Assembly (NCBI GenBank): GCA_910583545.1
Contig: CAJTXM010000014.1
Location: 1 to 52,962, forward strand
Direction: 5' to 3'
Length of the DNA stretch: 52,962 bases
From: an uncultured Christensenella sp.
GTDB taxonomy: Bacteria > Bacillota > Clostridia > Christensenellales > Borkfalkiaceae
Positions 22,101 through 29,265 of the stretch are shown here, piece after piece (within the stretch, counting starts at the first letter, position 1; each line of letters opens with the position of its first letter). The position numbers and the translations under genes are program-made. The notes beneath the pieces were generated by a model. It did not search any database. It was not told the DNA's origin and saw only the letters and a list, made by a program, of their open reading frames with translations.

Positions 22101-23789
22101 GGTGGGAATATGGTCGCTCTTGCCCATCGACATTAATATGTCGCCGTCTATATTGTTGTAAATTATGCACGCAACAGCGCCGAATTCCTTTGCGATCTGC
22201 GCCTTTTCTTCGAAAGTATTGTCTCCGCGTCTTACGAGCGCTATCTTGCCCTTGATATCGTTTTTAATACCCGAGTAGTTTATCGCAAGTCCCGAACCGG
22301 GAACGGTGAGATATTCAAACGTTTTGGTTTCGCCTTCCTTTAAGCCCAGCTCTTCCACAAAATTGTTGGGCTTACCCGAAACGTTGTTCGACTCGTCGAA
22401 GAAAAGAACCTGCTCGTCGTTGCCGATAAGGTATCTGCTTTTTACTCCGCTGATCGACGCGACGGAAAGGCACGCTTCGTACGTCGAAGGCGAGCCGACG
22501 GTAGCCGAGTCGGGGTTCGATACCATATTGGTATTACCCTGCTCTCCGCCGAAGCCGGACGAATAGCTGTTGCTTGCCGCAGTGATTACGCTTATTCCGC
22601 TGACTTTGAGCGCGTCGTAAACTTCGTTTATCCAGACTTTGTCGACTTCCCTTGCAAAACCGCAGGACGAGCCGAGCGACATATTGATAGCGTCTACGCC
22701 GAGCTCCATTGCGTCCTCTAACGCCGCGAGGATATCGTCGGTTTCCGCGCCCTCGTCAAGGTCGGGGAAAACCTTCATAAGCACCATCTGGGTATTTATT
22801 GCTATACCCGTAATGCGCTGTCCTTCCTTATCCTCTCTGTCGTATCCGCCTATGATGCCGGCGACGTGGGTGCCGTGTTCGCTGTCGTAGGGGAACACGT
22901 CGCTGTCCTTGTCTGCGTAGTCGTACTTGAACGGAATTTTTACGCTGTAATAGACGTCCGAAACCGCTACGCCGGGAGAGCCTTTCTCCGCGTCCGAAGC
23001 GTTCATACCTGCAAGACTTTTACCTATCTTTTCGGTGGTGAGAACGGGCTTTGTTATATTGCTGTTCCGGAAAACCGAGTGCGAACAGTCGAAGCCGGAA
23101 TCGAGAACGGCTACCGCGGTGCCGTCGCCCGTGTACTGGGGCAGAACGCCCGAGTTGAAAATACCCGTATCGTATACGTCGACGTCGTTAACTATCGAAT
23201 TGACCTCGTCCACGCTTATCGCCTGAGGACGGTTGTAGGTATCGCTTATGTAGACGTTTTCAACGCCCGTCACCGACTTGATTTTTTCAAGGTTGCCGTA
23301 CTTCGCGGTAACGGCGATTGCGTTTGTGACGGTGTTGTAACGGTATTCGACCGAGTCTATAAGCCCTTTTGCTTTGAGTTCGGAAACTACGCTCTCCTGC
23401 CGTGCGTTTATAGCTCTCTTTTCGATAATTCCGGCGGAGCTTTTCGAATACTCCGCAACCGAACCGAACGTCGCGTTCGCGCCAGAATTGAAACTTTCGA
23501 CAAGCGACGTTTCGGGCAATTTAACCATAACTTTTATGGCGTCGTCGTCCTTGTAGCCCTTGTTTTCGATAAGTTTTTCGGCTTTGATACGCGAAAGAAC
23601 CTGCTCCTGCGTGAGCTTCGAATCCTGCCTCAAAAGCTCTATCTCGCCCGAATTGAATTCGGAAGTAATGCCTCCCGTATTGCCGGTCGAATTATTTATG
23701 TTGTCCGAAGCCCCCTCCTTGTCGGCGCACGCCGAGAAGGTGAAAGCCATCAGCGCGGTCATTGCGACCGCAACGATTTTCTTTATCAT
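16128..23789 (-). CDS. Lactocepin-like S8 subtilisin fused to BspA leucine-rich repeats
   Basis: A 2553-aa cell-envelope serine protease. The N-terminus carries a signal with lipobox FSAC (Cys21), then an I9-like propeptide region to about residue 190. The catalytic triad is complete: Asp230 (AVLDSG), His305 (HGTHVAG) and Ser635 (GTSMASP), with oxyanion Asn407. A PA domain (about 490-590) is inserted before the Ser, as in lactocepin and C5a peptidase. An Fn3-like domain follows, with the PYLAFFGDW motif typical of those proteases (about residue 840). Two Ig-like domains lie at about 1160-1250 and 1325-1400, then a BspA/LRR_5 array (repeats of form I...AFxxCxxLxxxxLP) at about 1410-2270, a helical region at about 2370-2515, and a C-terminal hydrophobic segment ending RKRIGL. 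No LPXTG is present. Start supported by GGAG 9 nt upstream. It probably degrades host or dietary proteins for the adjacent Opp importer. Confidence 0.92.
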   Translation of the reverse strand: MIKKIVAVAMTALMAFTFSACADKEGASDNINNSTGNTGGITSEFNSGEIELLRQDSKLTQEQVLSRIKAEKLIENKGYKDDDAIKVMVKLPETSLVESFNSGANATFGSVAEYSKSSAGIIEKRAINARQESVVSELKAKGLIDSVEYRYNTVTNAIAVTAKYGNLEKIKSVTGVENVYISDTYNRPQAISVDEVNSIVNDVDVYDTGIFNSGVLPQYTGDGTAVAVLDSGFDCSHSVFRNSNITKPVLTTEKIGKSLAGMNASDAEKGSPGVAVSDVYYSVKIPFKYDYADKDSDVFPYDSEHGTHVAGIIGGYDREDKEGQRITGIAINTQMVLMKVFPDLDEGAETDDILAALEDAMELGVDAINMSLGSSCGFAREVDKVWINEVYDALKVSGISVITAASNSYSSGFGGEQGNTNMVSNPDSATVGSPSTYEACLSVASISGVKSRYLIGNDEQVLFFDESNNVSGKPNNFVEELGLKEGETKTFEYLTVPGSGLAINYSGIKNDIKGKIALVRRGDNTFEEKAQIAKEFGAVACIIYNNIDGDILMSMGKSDHIPTVSISKDDGTKLASKDRGTLKIGYNQAAGPFMSDFSSWGPTPSLGIKPEITAHGGNITSSVPGGGYDTISGTSMASPNLCGIVVLIRQYLKDTYPEMTALEYSKLCNSLLMSTATIIKNEEGNPYSPRKQGAGLASLKNAVKTKALIEVDGTDRPKFELGDDKKKNGVYTLEFTVRNLSADTLRYDVSLDSMTESVSSSDKNHVAEKAYMLGGNTSVTLLGGDASLDGATLTVNGRASAKVKVVYTMTAEDKNYITQSFPYGMYVEGFLKLTAKDANEISLSAPYLAFFGDWTEAPLFDKTYYEVESEAHDGSIDEEDKLKADYFATTPYGSYFYNYIIPLGTYLYDLDETVFEAIPATEEHIAISDMLGTIDGISAVYAGLLRNAKEMHFTITDKLTGEVVYDHYDYNANKAFSQGGSPIPYYDFLKINSQKIGLVNNRQYEFKMQGKLDYGEDGGLSTNVRNFFAFDFYLDNEAPIIKEATYEKVYDKTLKKDRYYITLTVYDNQYVQSITPVAFTSTSSYTFLSENPIPVYSNKGTDNKVRFEITDYLDALYSDALVGSALAFSIDDYALNSNIFLCQLPGTRGEFRFTSNGDASGRPLSVLTAYVGDVVDLTDYLYSEDKTLDADKDYLKYLTWTTYNTSIIKADPVTKQFKNGEAVCLKAGKTQVTVVERMDGLQATITLNVKEREASAVNGKASADGGKNKTAGNGVKKNAAKGTADDATLQSLDFVYFDTLFAYKRAAQTSDIGDTGDRKYVSEFNGGVSFYPGEKIKLTYAVEPWYIEDRLKLEYTTSNDKIVKVEQDGTVTALKEGSALITLVAENSNIRARIKVTVKSEFVIENRTLIAYKGLGGHVEIPDDEGILYIGPYAFCLYDTDRSVELDEDDYDANKIPAMNTSVTSVTVPHGVEEIQKYAFYNCSGLREVTLPTTVKFIREYSFYNDEKLTYVHGLGSAEMIGAYAFHGCKVLAEADLGKCYSLGASAFEGCSALTEIDLTHLRNAAEAPVKGSGEKVGRTFKDCTSLATIILGENTKLCREMFVNTAVETLDIYERNSIPVFAFAKNPHLKKVTFHNPLLSIGLGAFCQNPLLDDVVFKGSVGEISSQAFYADTKLTAIRLPDGAITLGEYCFRDSGLKVLTLSDNTELVKIGASAFDGTSLGTFAVTQTNAYYATEADGALLTSKDGKQVILAAIANDFGDYTLPEKYEKIASGAFSGANITSIVFANPDIVIGAFAFNECTSLTAVIFPDTVSENATVGERAFNGCAELATVVNLDKLKNVDKYGFANTGLREIVIGAGAQLGEGAFFQSKVEKLTVGANSSFGMGSFQRCTLLETVVMPDGGNVHFGADCFAYCTSLTSIDLSKTDKIIEAETFYGCTSLMSVNLDKVTSVGAYAFADCARLSGVINAMSLKEIGDGAFSRATERGTAPIFEAIALDSVETIGDGAFMGCAGLSEITLPDTLTKIPDFAFSFNVNLRKVTLPETVTEIGQYAFRGCENLESINLANVRKIGDYAFYGAGFLVTANLASAETIGDGAFTNTSLVSPVIAPDLVSVGSMSFAYTRIALFTAPKLKTVGERAFYKNTALMKFGFGADIEKIDSMAFLGCSSLTTFYFTEEGVEMTTGEINGYASLYKGVLYTKMPSGKLELKSVPAALNTKTLTVKDGTVRIDTYAGNRNNIITKIVLPDTLRLIGNYAFNGYKNLAEVEFKSFEAPALETQYYSVKDETDFFPKAELSEDAPGYGLLHNQFDLFGYELYYFTFRDLAGSFKPIKMTLASNASLTGYKAPVFEACFGKADAAKKSEHIAPDTNTTDFIEYAEQIKKLEKVTLSDAKLINNAVASLNAMKQSLTDFGYTQEQADALIKAVRDAKSSLTELQVASAGRDFKNLLTKINGLSDTFSAKDIATLRSISNEITALTAEERMLLKDTAQYAKYLDLTEQYKEYCNAILPEGEEAAKGAVSAFAYAAAAIAATVSVAAAAAFALRKRIGL

Positions 23790-23816
23790 TATATATTACT
23801 CCGTAAATATCGCGTT

Positions 23817-23831
23817 GCCGTTAAAAACGGC
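23817..23831. other. Small intercistronic hairpin
   Basis: A perfect 6-bp stem (23817-23822 with 23826-23831) and a 3-nt A loop lie in the 51-bp gap between the 81-aa membrane protein gene and the protease gene. No T-run follows on the - strand, so read-through into the protease gene is expected. Confidence 0.5.
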
Positions 23832-23840
23832 TTTCAAAAT

Positions 23841-24086
23841 TTATATGAACCAAAAGTACATCAAAAGCGCGGCGAGCGTAAAGCAAGCCAAAACGCCTAT
23901 GAATATGGGAAGATAGGCCAGCAATGCGGCTCTTATCAGCATCCGCCTCTCTTTTTTGGAAACGCTCACTCTGTCTCTCTTCGGCTTTCTCTCGCCCGTG
24001 CGGTGCATATCGTCAAGACCGCTCATATCATAGAGAGTTCTGCCGTCGTCGACAAACTTTTCCTCAGAGGTCTTTTTCCGCTTCAT
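23841..24086 (-). CDS. Small single-pass membrane protein
   Basis: An 81-aa protein with a charged, Lys/Arg-rich N-terminal half (about residues 1-48) and one hydrophobic segment at about 50-79, ending FWFI. There is no signal peptide, so it is probably an N-in membrane protein with a cytoplasmic basic domain. Its start overlaps the end of oppF by 23 bp, and it lies 51 bp upstream of the protease gene, which supports it being real and translationally coupled to the Opp operon. The family is not recognised. It could be a small accessory of the transporter or of protease export; neither is shown by the sequence. Confidence 0.7.
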   Translation of the reverse strand: MKRKKTSEEKFVDDGRTLYDMSGLDDMHRTGERKPKRDRVSVSKKERRMLIRAALLAYLPIFIGVLACFTLAALLMYFWFI

Positions 24087-25269
24087 CGGCAGCCTCTTCT
24101 TCCCCGTCCTCTTGCCTGATTTCTTTCTGTTTTGTTTTCTTTTTCAGGAAGGGGAATTTGCGCTTTTCTGCTTCCGCCTTTTTCCGCTCTTCCTCTTCTC
24201 TTTGAATTTCCTGCCACTGCGCGCTGTATTTTTCGGGATCGGAAGTAATCTCTTCGTTATAAAGGTGGCAGGCGACGAAATGATTTTCCCTTACCTCTTT
24301 GTATTCGGGGGCGATAAATCTGCAAGCGTCCATACATTTGGAACATCTCGTGTGGAATTTACAGCCCTTGGGAGGATTGACGGGCGAGGGTATATCCCCC
24401 TCTAACGCCACTCTCTGCATCTTCACGTCGGGATCGGGTACGGGCACCGCCGAGAACAGCGCCTGCGTGTAGGGGTGCAGGGGATGGTCGAAAATTTCGT
24501 CTGTTTCGGCAAGCTCCATTACGTTGCCCAGATACATTACGAGAATCTGATCGGTTATGTATTTGACTACCGAAAGATCGTGCGAAATGAAGACGTAAGT
24601 CAGCCCCATTTTCTCCTGCAAATCTTTCAAAAGATTTATTATCTGCGCCTGTATCGAAACGTCAAGCGCGGAAACGGGCTCGTCGCAGATTATCAGCTCG
24701 GGCTTGACTGCAAGCGCGCGCGCAATGCAGATTCTCTGTCTTTGTCCGCCCGAAAATTCGTGAGGGTATCTGTCGTAAAACTGAGGTCTTAATCCGCACC
24801 GATCCATTATCGAACGGACGTATTTTGAAACCTCGGATTTGGGTACGATTTTGTGAACCTTAACCGCTTCGCCTATAATGCTTCCGACAGTCATTCTCGG
24901 AGGCAGGCTCGAATAGGGGTCCTGAAATATGAGCTGTATACGGGTGCGGTATTTCCGCATATCTTTTCTTTTGAGTTTTGTGATATCGTCGCCGTTGAAA
25001 ACTATCTTTCCGCCGTCGGGGTCGTATAAGCGCAGCACCGTTCTTCCGAGCGTGGTTTTTCCGCATCCGCTCTCGCCGACGACGCCTATCGTCGTGCCCT
25101 TTCTGACCTTGAAGCTGACATCGTTGACGGCTTTTAAAACCGTCAGCGGTTTGCCTAAAATGTTCTTGGTTATGGTGAAATATTTATTCAGATTCTCGAC
25201 TTCGAGGATATATTCGCTCCCTTCCGTGTTCTTCTCTTCGGGGGAAATTTCCTTATTAAGCTCTTCCAT
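24064..25269 (-). CDS. oppF: Oligopeptide ABC transporter ATPase OppF with charged C-terminal tail
   Basis: A 401-aa ATPase of the peptide importer, acting on the cytoplasmic face with OppD. Walker A is GESGCGKT (65-72), the signature FSGGQ (172-176) and Walker B LIICDE (192-197), followed by a D-loop and a switch His (FISHDLSVV). The oligopeptide-type C-terminal Cys cluster (CKFHTRCSKC) is present near residue 300; Opp/Dpp ATPases often carry an iron-sulfur site there. The residues after Q-loop FQDPYS read SLPPRM where SLNPRM is usual. From about residue 345 there is an added tail rich in Glu, Lys and Arg. Its ATG overlaps the oppD stop as TAATG, so translation is coupled. Confidence 0.95.
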   Translation of the reverse strand: MEELNKEISPEEKNTEGSEYILEVENLNKYFTITKNILGKPLTVLKAVNDVSFKVRKGTTIGVVGESGCGKTTLGRTVLRLYDPDGGKIVFNGDDITKLKRKDMRKYRTRIQLIFQDPYSSLPPRMTVGSIIGEAVKVHKIVPKSEVSKYVRSIMDRCGLRPQFYDRYPHEFSGGQRQRICIARALAVKPELIICDEPVSALDVSIQAQIINLLKDLQEKMGLTYVFISHDLSVVKYITDQILVMYLGNVMELAETDEIFDHPLHPYTQALFSAVPVPDPDVKMQRVALEGDIPSPVNPPKGCKFHTRCSKCMDACRFIAPEYKEVRENHFVACHLYNEEITSDPEKYSAQWQEIQREEEERKKAEAEKRKFPFLKKKTKQKEIRQEDGEEEAADEAEKDL

Positions 25270-26435
25270 TACTCTTTTCCTCCGTTATTGCAAAGATAGC
25301 ACGAAACGAAGTGCGTATCGCTCACTTTGACTTCATCGGGATATTTCTTCATACAGTCCGCGCTGCAATGGGGACATCTGTTCCAGAAGTAGCACCTGTC
25401 GGGCAGGTTGATGGGGTTGGGCACCTGACCGGGAATAGAATACAGCGGCTCGTGCGAGGAGGAAGTTATCAAAGGTTTGCTCTTCTGCAAGCCGACGGTA
25501 TAGGGGTGCTTGGGGCGGTGGAAAATGTCCTGCGCCGTGCCCTTCTCTATAACTCTGCCCGCGTACATTACCACCACCTCGTCCGCCATTTCGGCAATGA
25601 CGCCCAGATCGTGCGTAATGAGCATAATCGAACAGCCCTGCTCTTTCTGCAATTCTTTCAACAGTTCCAGAATCTGAGCCTGAATAGTAACGTCAAGCGC
25701 CGTAGTCGGTTCGTCCGCTATAATAAGCTTTGGATTGCCGATGAGCGCCATAGCTATCATAACCCTCTGACGCATACCGCCCGAAAGCTCGTGCGGATAG
25801 GATTTGTAGACGCGTTCGGGAATGGAAATTCCGACTTTGTCGAGCATTTCGAGGCTCTTCTTTTTCGCGTCCTCTTTGCTTATGCCCTGAGTGTGCAGAA
25901 ACGAAACTTCGTCGAGCTGAAAGCCTATCGTAAACACGGGGTTGAGCGAAGTCATAGGCTCCTGAAATATCATAGTGATATCCTTGCCTCTGATTTTGCA
26001 CATCTCCTGCGTGGGCATCTTTGCTATGTCGTAACAGCGTTTTCTGCCTTCCCCGTCATAACCGAGACTGTCGTCGTTGAATCTTATCGCTCCGCCCGTT
26101 ACCTGTCCCTGCGGAGCCTGAACGAGCTGCATTATCGAAAACGAAGTCACGCTCTTTCCGCATCCGCTCTCGCCGACGACGCCGACAATCTTGTTTTTGG
26201 GGATATCGAACGATACGCCGTTTACCGACATTACCGTGCCGTTGTCCGTAAAGAAACAGGTTTCGAGATTGTCCAACTCTATAATATTGTTTTCGTCGCG
26301 CATTACCGAAGTGAACTCGCTCTCCGCTTTCTTTCTGCGTTTGAGCTTTTCATAACGGCGCATTTCGCGCATATTGTATTTGAGTATAGCGCGGCTGTCT
26401 TTTATTGATATGTAATTCGTATCTTTCTTTGCCAT
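25269..26435 (-). CDS. oppD: Oligopeptide ABC transporter ATPase OppD
   Basis: A 388-aa ATPase, partner of OppF. Walker A is GESGCGKS (88-95), signature LSGGM (217-221), Walker B LIIADE (237-242), and H-loop LITHDLGVIAEMAD. A Cys-rich C-terminal cluster (CYFWNRCPHC) is typical of the Opp/Dpp family. Two features differ from the usual form: a basic N-terminal extension of about 50 residues before the ABC core, and a short insertion (about 120-147) before the Q-loop. The gene lies 11 bp after oppC, with an AGGAAAG site upstream. Confidence 0.95.
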   Translation of the reverse strand: MAKKDTNYISIKDSRAILKYNMREMRRYEKLKRRKKAESEFTSVMRDENNIIELDNLETCFFTDNGTVMSVNGVSFDIPKNKIVGVVGESGCGKSVTSFSIMQLVQAPQGQVTGGAIRFNDDSLGYDGEGRKRCYDIAKMPTQEMCKIRGKDITMIFQEPMTSLNPVFTIGFQLDEVSFLHTQGISKEDAKKKSLEMLDKVGISIPERVYKSYPHELSGGMRQRVMIAMALIGNPKLIIADEPTTALDVTIQAQILELLKELQKEQGCSIMLITHDLGVIAEMADEVVVMYAGRVIEKGTAQDIFHRPKHPYTVGLQKSKPLITSSSHEPLYSIPGQVPNPINLPDRCYFWNRCPHCSADCMKKYPDEVKVSDTHFVSCYLCNNGGKE

Positions 26436-26446
26436 AAAAAGCTTTC

Positions 26447-28078
26447 CTATTTTTTCGCTTTGGGATCCATTGCGTCGCGAAGTCCGTCGCCGACGAAGTT
26501 AAATCCTAACACGGCTATAACTATCAGAATACCTGCAGGGAGCCAGACGAGAGGATAATTCTGCAACGCGATGGGGTCGTTTACGAGTGAAATCATCGTT
26601 CCCCACGCCGCGTGCGGAAGCTGAACGCCGAGTCCCAGATAACTCAAAGTCGATTCGTATAAAATTACACTGCCGAGTCCCAACGTCATCGAAACGATGA
26701 GCTGAGGCATAACGTTGGGAATCAGATGTTTGAAAATGCGCCGCCACGTCGGAAGTCCCATAACCTCCGTCGCGGTGATAAACTCCTGTTCTCTCAAAGA
26801 CAGGATCTGCCCTCGCACTAATCGGGCGACGCCGCTCCAGCTGAAAATAGTTATTATGACCATCAGAACGTATATCTGATCTTCGGGCCGTATGGCGCCC
26901 TTTTCTATCCAGCCGTCGATTATCGCAGAGGCGATAAGCAGTATCGGCAATGCAGGCAGACAGTTGAAGACGTCGACCACTCGCATTATTATGCTGTCGA
27001 CCCAGCCTCCGAAATAGCCTGCAAGTCCGCCAAGCAAAACGCCTATCAGGGTCTCTAATATTACGACGATAAAGCCTATCATCAGCGAAATTCTTCCGCC
27101 GTACATAAGGCGCGTAAACACGTCCATACCCTTGTCGTCCGTACCTAAAAGATGGTCGGCGCTCGGTCCTGCGTAGCTGTTGATTTTGTTAGTATATTCG
27201 TAAACTTCTTCAACGGAGCCGTTTTCGGTTTCGAACGAGTCGACGTTAGTCACCGTAGTAGGCGTCGTGTCCGCTTCGCCCTCGCCCCACCTGTTGTAGG
27301 CGACGGGTCCGAGGTATGCAAACAGGAACAGCGCGACTATCATCACGAGTCCGATTATTGAAAGTCTCGAACGGAAGAATCTGCGCGCAACCAACTTCAA
27401 AGGGCTCATTTCCCTGTAAGTTTCGTGCATTTCCGACTGGGCTTTTCTTATCTCCTCCTGCGTCATTCCCGTATCTCTTTTTACCCTCTTTTCGGGCTTT
27501 GAGAGAATTTCGGAAAGCTGACTATCTATTGAAGACGCGATTTCCGCCTCGTCGACGGGTCTCTCCTCAGCCGTTACGGCTGTTTCCTGCAAAGATACTG
27601 CTTCTTCCGTTTTTACCTCTTCGGCTTTCTCTGCCTCGGCAGGTTTTATTTCCGCAACGGGAGCTACAATCTCTTCCGTGCCGATTTCCGCCTCGTTTTC
27701 ATTTGCCAAGGTTTCTTTTATTGCCTCTTGCTTTTCTGCGGAGGGTTTCTTTGCGGAAGTTTTCCTGACAGCCGTGCTTTCAGGCGTTGCCGTCGTTTTC
27801 TTTGCCGTGCCTGACGATTTGCCTGCGCTCGCCGCAGGCTTCTTTGAAGCCGTCTTCTTTTCAGCTGTTGTTTCCGCCTCCGATTTTGTCGCTTTGCCCG
27901 TAGCCGTTGAAGGCTTTTTTGAAGCCGTCTTTTTCTCTGCGGTCTTTTGCGTTTCCGCCTTTGTTGATTTGTCCGCGGAAGTTGCGGATTTCTTCACCGC
28001 GGTTTTTGTTGTCGTTTTCTTTTCCGCATCCGTCGTTTCGGAGGCGGTTTTTGATTTTAAATTGTCTTTTTCGCTCAT
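26447..28078 (-). CDS. oppC: Oligopeptide ABC transporter permease OppC with long disordered N-tail
   Basis: A 543-aa membrane permease. The C-terminal ~310 residues form a normal OppC: TM1 at about 239-260, an outside loop with the conserved HLLGTDDKGMDVFTR stretch, further TMs, and the EAA-type coupling loop (EFITATEVMGLPTWRRIFKHL) that contacts the ATPases. Ahead of it lie about 225 residues of Lys/Ala/Thr/Ser and later Glu, where the family usually has 30-40. The tail contains a 25-residue tandem duplication (TAEKKTASKKP twice) and should be cytoplasmic and disordered. Start supported by AAGGAG. The gene lies 10 bp after oppB. Confidence 0.93.
   Translation of the reverse strand: MSEKDNLKSKTASETTDAEKKTTTKTAVKKSATSADKSTKAETQKTAEKKTASKKPSTATGKATKSEAETTAEKKTASKKPAASAGKSSGTAKKTTATPESTAVRKTSAKKPSAEKQEAIKETLANENEAEIGTEEIVAPVAEIKPAEAEKAEEVKTEEAVSLQETAVTAEERPVDEAEIASSIDSQLSEILSKPEKRVKRDTGMTQEEIRKAQSEMHETYREMSPLKLVARRFFRSRLSIIGLVMIVALFLFAYLGPVAYNRWGEGEADTTPTTVTNVDSFETENGSVEEVYEYTNKINSYAGPSADHLLGTDDKGMDVFTRLMYGGRISLMIGFIVVILETLIGVLLGGLAGYFGGWVDSIIMRVVDVFNCLPALPILLIASAIIDGWIEKGAIRPEDQIYVLMVIITIFSWSGVARLVRGQILSLREQEFITATEVMGLPTWRRIFKHLIPNVMPQLIVSMTLGLGSVILYESTLSYLGLGVQLPHAAWGTMISLVNDPIALQNYPLVWLPAGILIVIAVLGFNFVGDGLRDAMDPKAKK
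27830..27943 (-). repeat. 75-bp imperfect tandem duplication inside oppC
   Basis: Two copies of a segment encoding TAEKKTASKKP plus flanks lie at 27902-27943 and 27830-27868. Their period is 25 codons, in frame within the disordered tail of OppC. The DNA copies differ at several third positions, so the duplication is not brand new. It shows how the tail grew by slippage or unequal exchange. Confidence 0.75.
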
Positions 28079-28088
28079 AACCTACTCC

Positions 28089-29096
28089 TTATTTGACTAA
28101 TTTGACGCGCGGATCGACTATGGAATACATAATATCCGAAAGCAACGTGCCTATTACCGTAAGTATCGCAAGGAACATATTATAGCCCATTATAAACGGT
28201 ATATCGCCCTGTTGCGTAGCCTTGTAACCGAGATTGCCTATGCCCTCTATTCCGAACACCTGCTCGGTTATCAGCATACCTCCGAACAGTCCCGGCAGGA
28301 TGCCTGCAAGCATAGTTGCAAGGGGGATAAGCGTGTTTCTGAACGCGTGGCGGTAAATGACCTTTCTTTCGGAAAGTCCTTTCGCCCTTGCCGTACGGAT
28401 AAAGTCGGAGTTCAAAACTTCTAGCATATTCGTTCTCGTATAGCGCATAAGTCCGCCGAGGGACAAAATTACGCTGACGGATATCGGCAGAATCATACAG
28501 TGAAGCAAATCGCCGAATTTCTGCATTGCGCCCGCAAACGTTTCGGGATAAATTTCCTGAGGATTGACCTGACCCGTTGCAGGGAACCAGCCCAGCTCGA
28601 CCGAAAACAGCTTGATGCAGATTGCCGCGAAAAAGTACGTGGGGAGCGATAAGCCTATCATCGTGAATACGGTTACCGAATAATCCCTCGCCGAATACTG
28701 ATGCGTTGCGCTCGTGATTCCGAGCGGAATTGCAATTAAAAACTGCAATATAACAGCGACGAGCGCAATTCCGAAGGAGATCCACATATGCTCTGCAATA
28801 ACCTGCGTTACGGGCACTTCGTGAACGAACGACGTTCCGAAATCGCCCTTGAAAAGATTGCCGATCCAACTGAAATAACCCTTTAATATTCCGCCGAAGG
28901 AATTGTCGGCAATGCCGTACATTTCCTTGAATTCCTGTATCCTCTCGGCAACGCCCTCGTTGGTCATAGCCGCGTCGGCAAACTTGATGTCTATGTAGTC
29001 GGTAGGCATACATCTGACGAGCGCGTAAATTATCACGGATACGCCGAGCAGAATGACAACCGATATTAAAAGTCTTTTTACGATATATTTAAGCAT
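28089..29096 (-). CDS. oppB: Oligopeptide ABC transporter permease OppB
   Basis: A 335-aa inner-membrane permease of usual length. Family features include the N-terminal TM (LKYIVKRLLISVVILLGVS), a large outside domain, several TMs, and the EAA coupling loop SDFIRTARAKGLSERKVIYRHAFRN that docks on OppD/F. It forms the channel with OppC. Downstream oppC follows after 10 bp. Upstream the gap to oppA is 161 bp and contains the 128-bp structured repeat. The ribosome site (AAGATGATA) is weak, which may lower permease yield relative to the binding protein. Confidence 0.94.
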   Translation of the reverse strand: MLKYIVKRLLISVVILLGVSVIIYALVRCMPTDYIDIKFADAAMTNEGVAERIQEFKEMYGIADNSFGGILKGYFSWIGNLFKGDFGTSFVHEVPVTQVIAEHMWISFGIALVAVILQFLIAIPLGITSATHQYSARDYSVTVFTMIGLSLPTYFFAAICIKLFSVELGWFPATGQVNPQEIYPETFAGAMQKFGDLLHCMILPISVSVILSLGGLMRYTRTNMLEVLNSDFIRTARAKGLSERKVIYRHAFRNTLIPLATMLAGILPGLFGGMLITEQVFGIEGIGNLGYKATQQGDIPFIMGYNMFLAILTVIGTLLSDIMYSIVDPRVKLVK

Positions 29097-29137
29097 ATTA
29101 TCATCTTTAAAATTAATTTATTGTGTGTTAAATGCGG

Positions 29138-29265
29138 TTAAACGCCGAAGATACGGGCATAGCAAGGCGTGCGAGGAAAACTTGAAGGAGCTTACTTTAC
29201 GGTAAGTGGCTGAAAGTTGCCGCAGCACAACACCGCTATGCGACGTATATGCGGTGTTTATTTAA
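29138..29265 (+). repeat. 128-bp structured intercistronic repeat, copy A
   Basis: A 128-bp element runs from TTAAACGCCG to a terminal TTTAA and includes the oppA stop codon near its right end. Its ends can pair (AAACGCCG with CGGTGTTT, one G-T wobble). A central hairpin CTTAC/GTAAG (29191-29195 with 29202-29206, loop 6 nt) lies 53 bp from the left end. A second element of the same length and layout is at 35048-35175. Strand is arbitrary because the ends are inverted. It could be a MITE-like element or an RNA structure in the oppA-oppB transcript. Confidence 0.65.

Noticed and set aside
26447..27402. OppC tail as a fused histone H1-like DNA-binding protein
   Set aside because: Lys/Ala/Thr low-complexity sequence gives false resemblance to H1. 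The second half is acidic, and fusion to a permease makes DNA binding unlikely.
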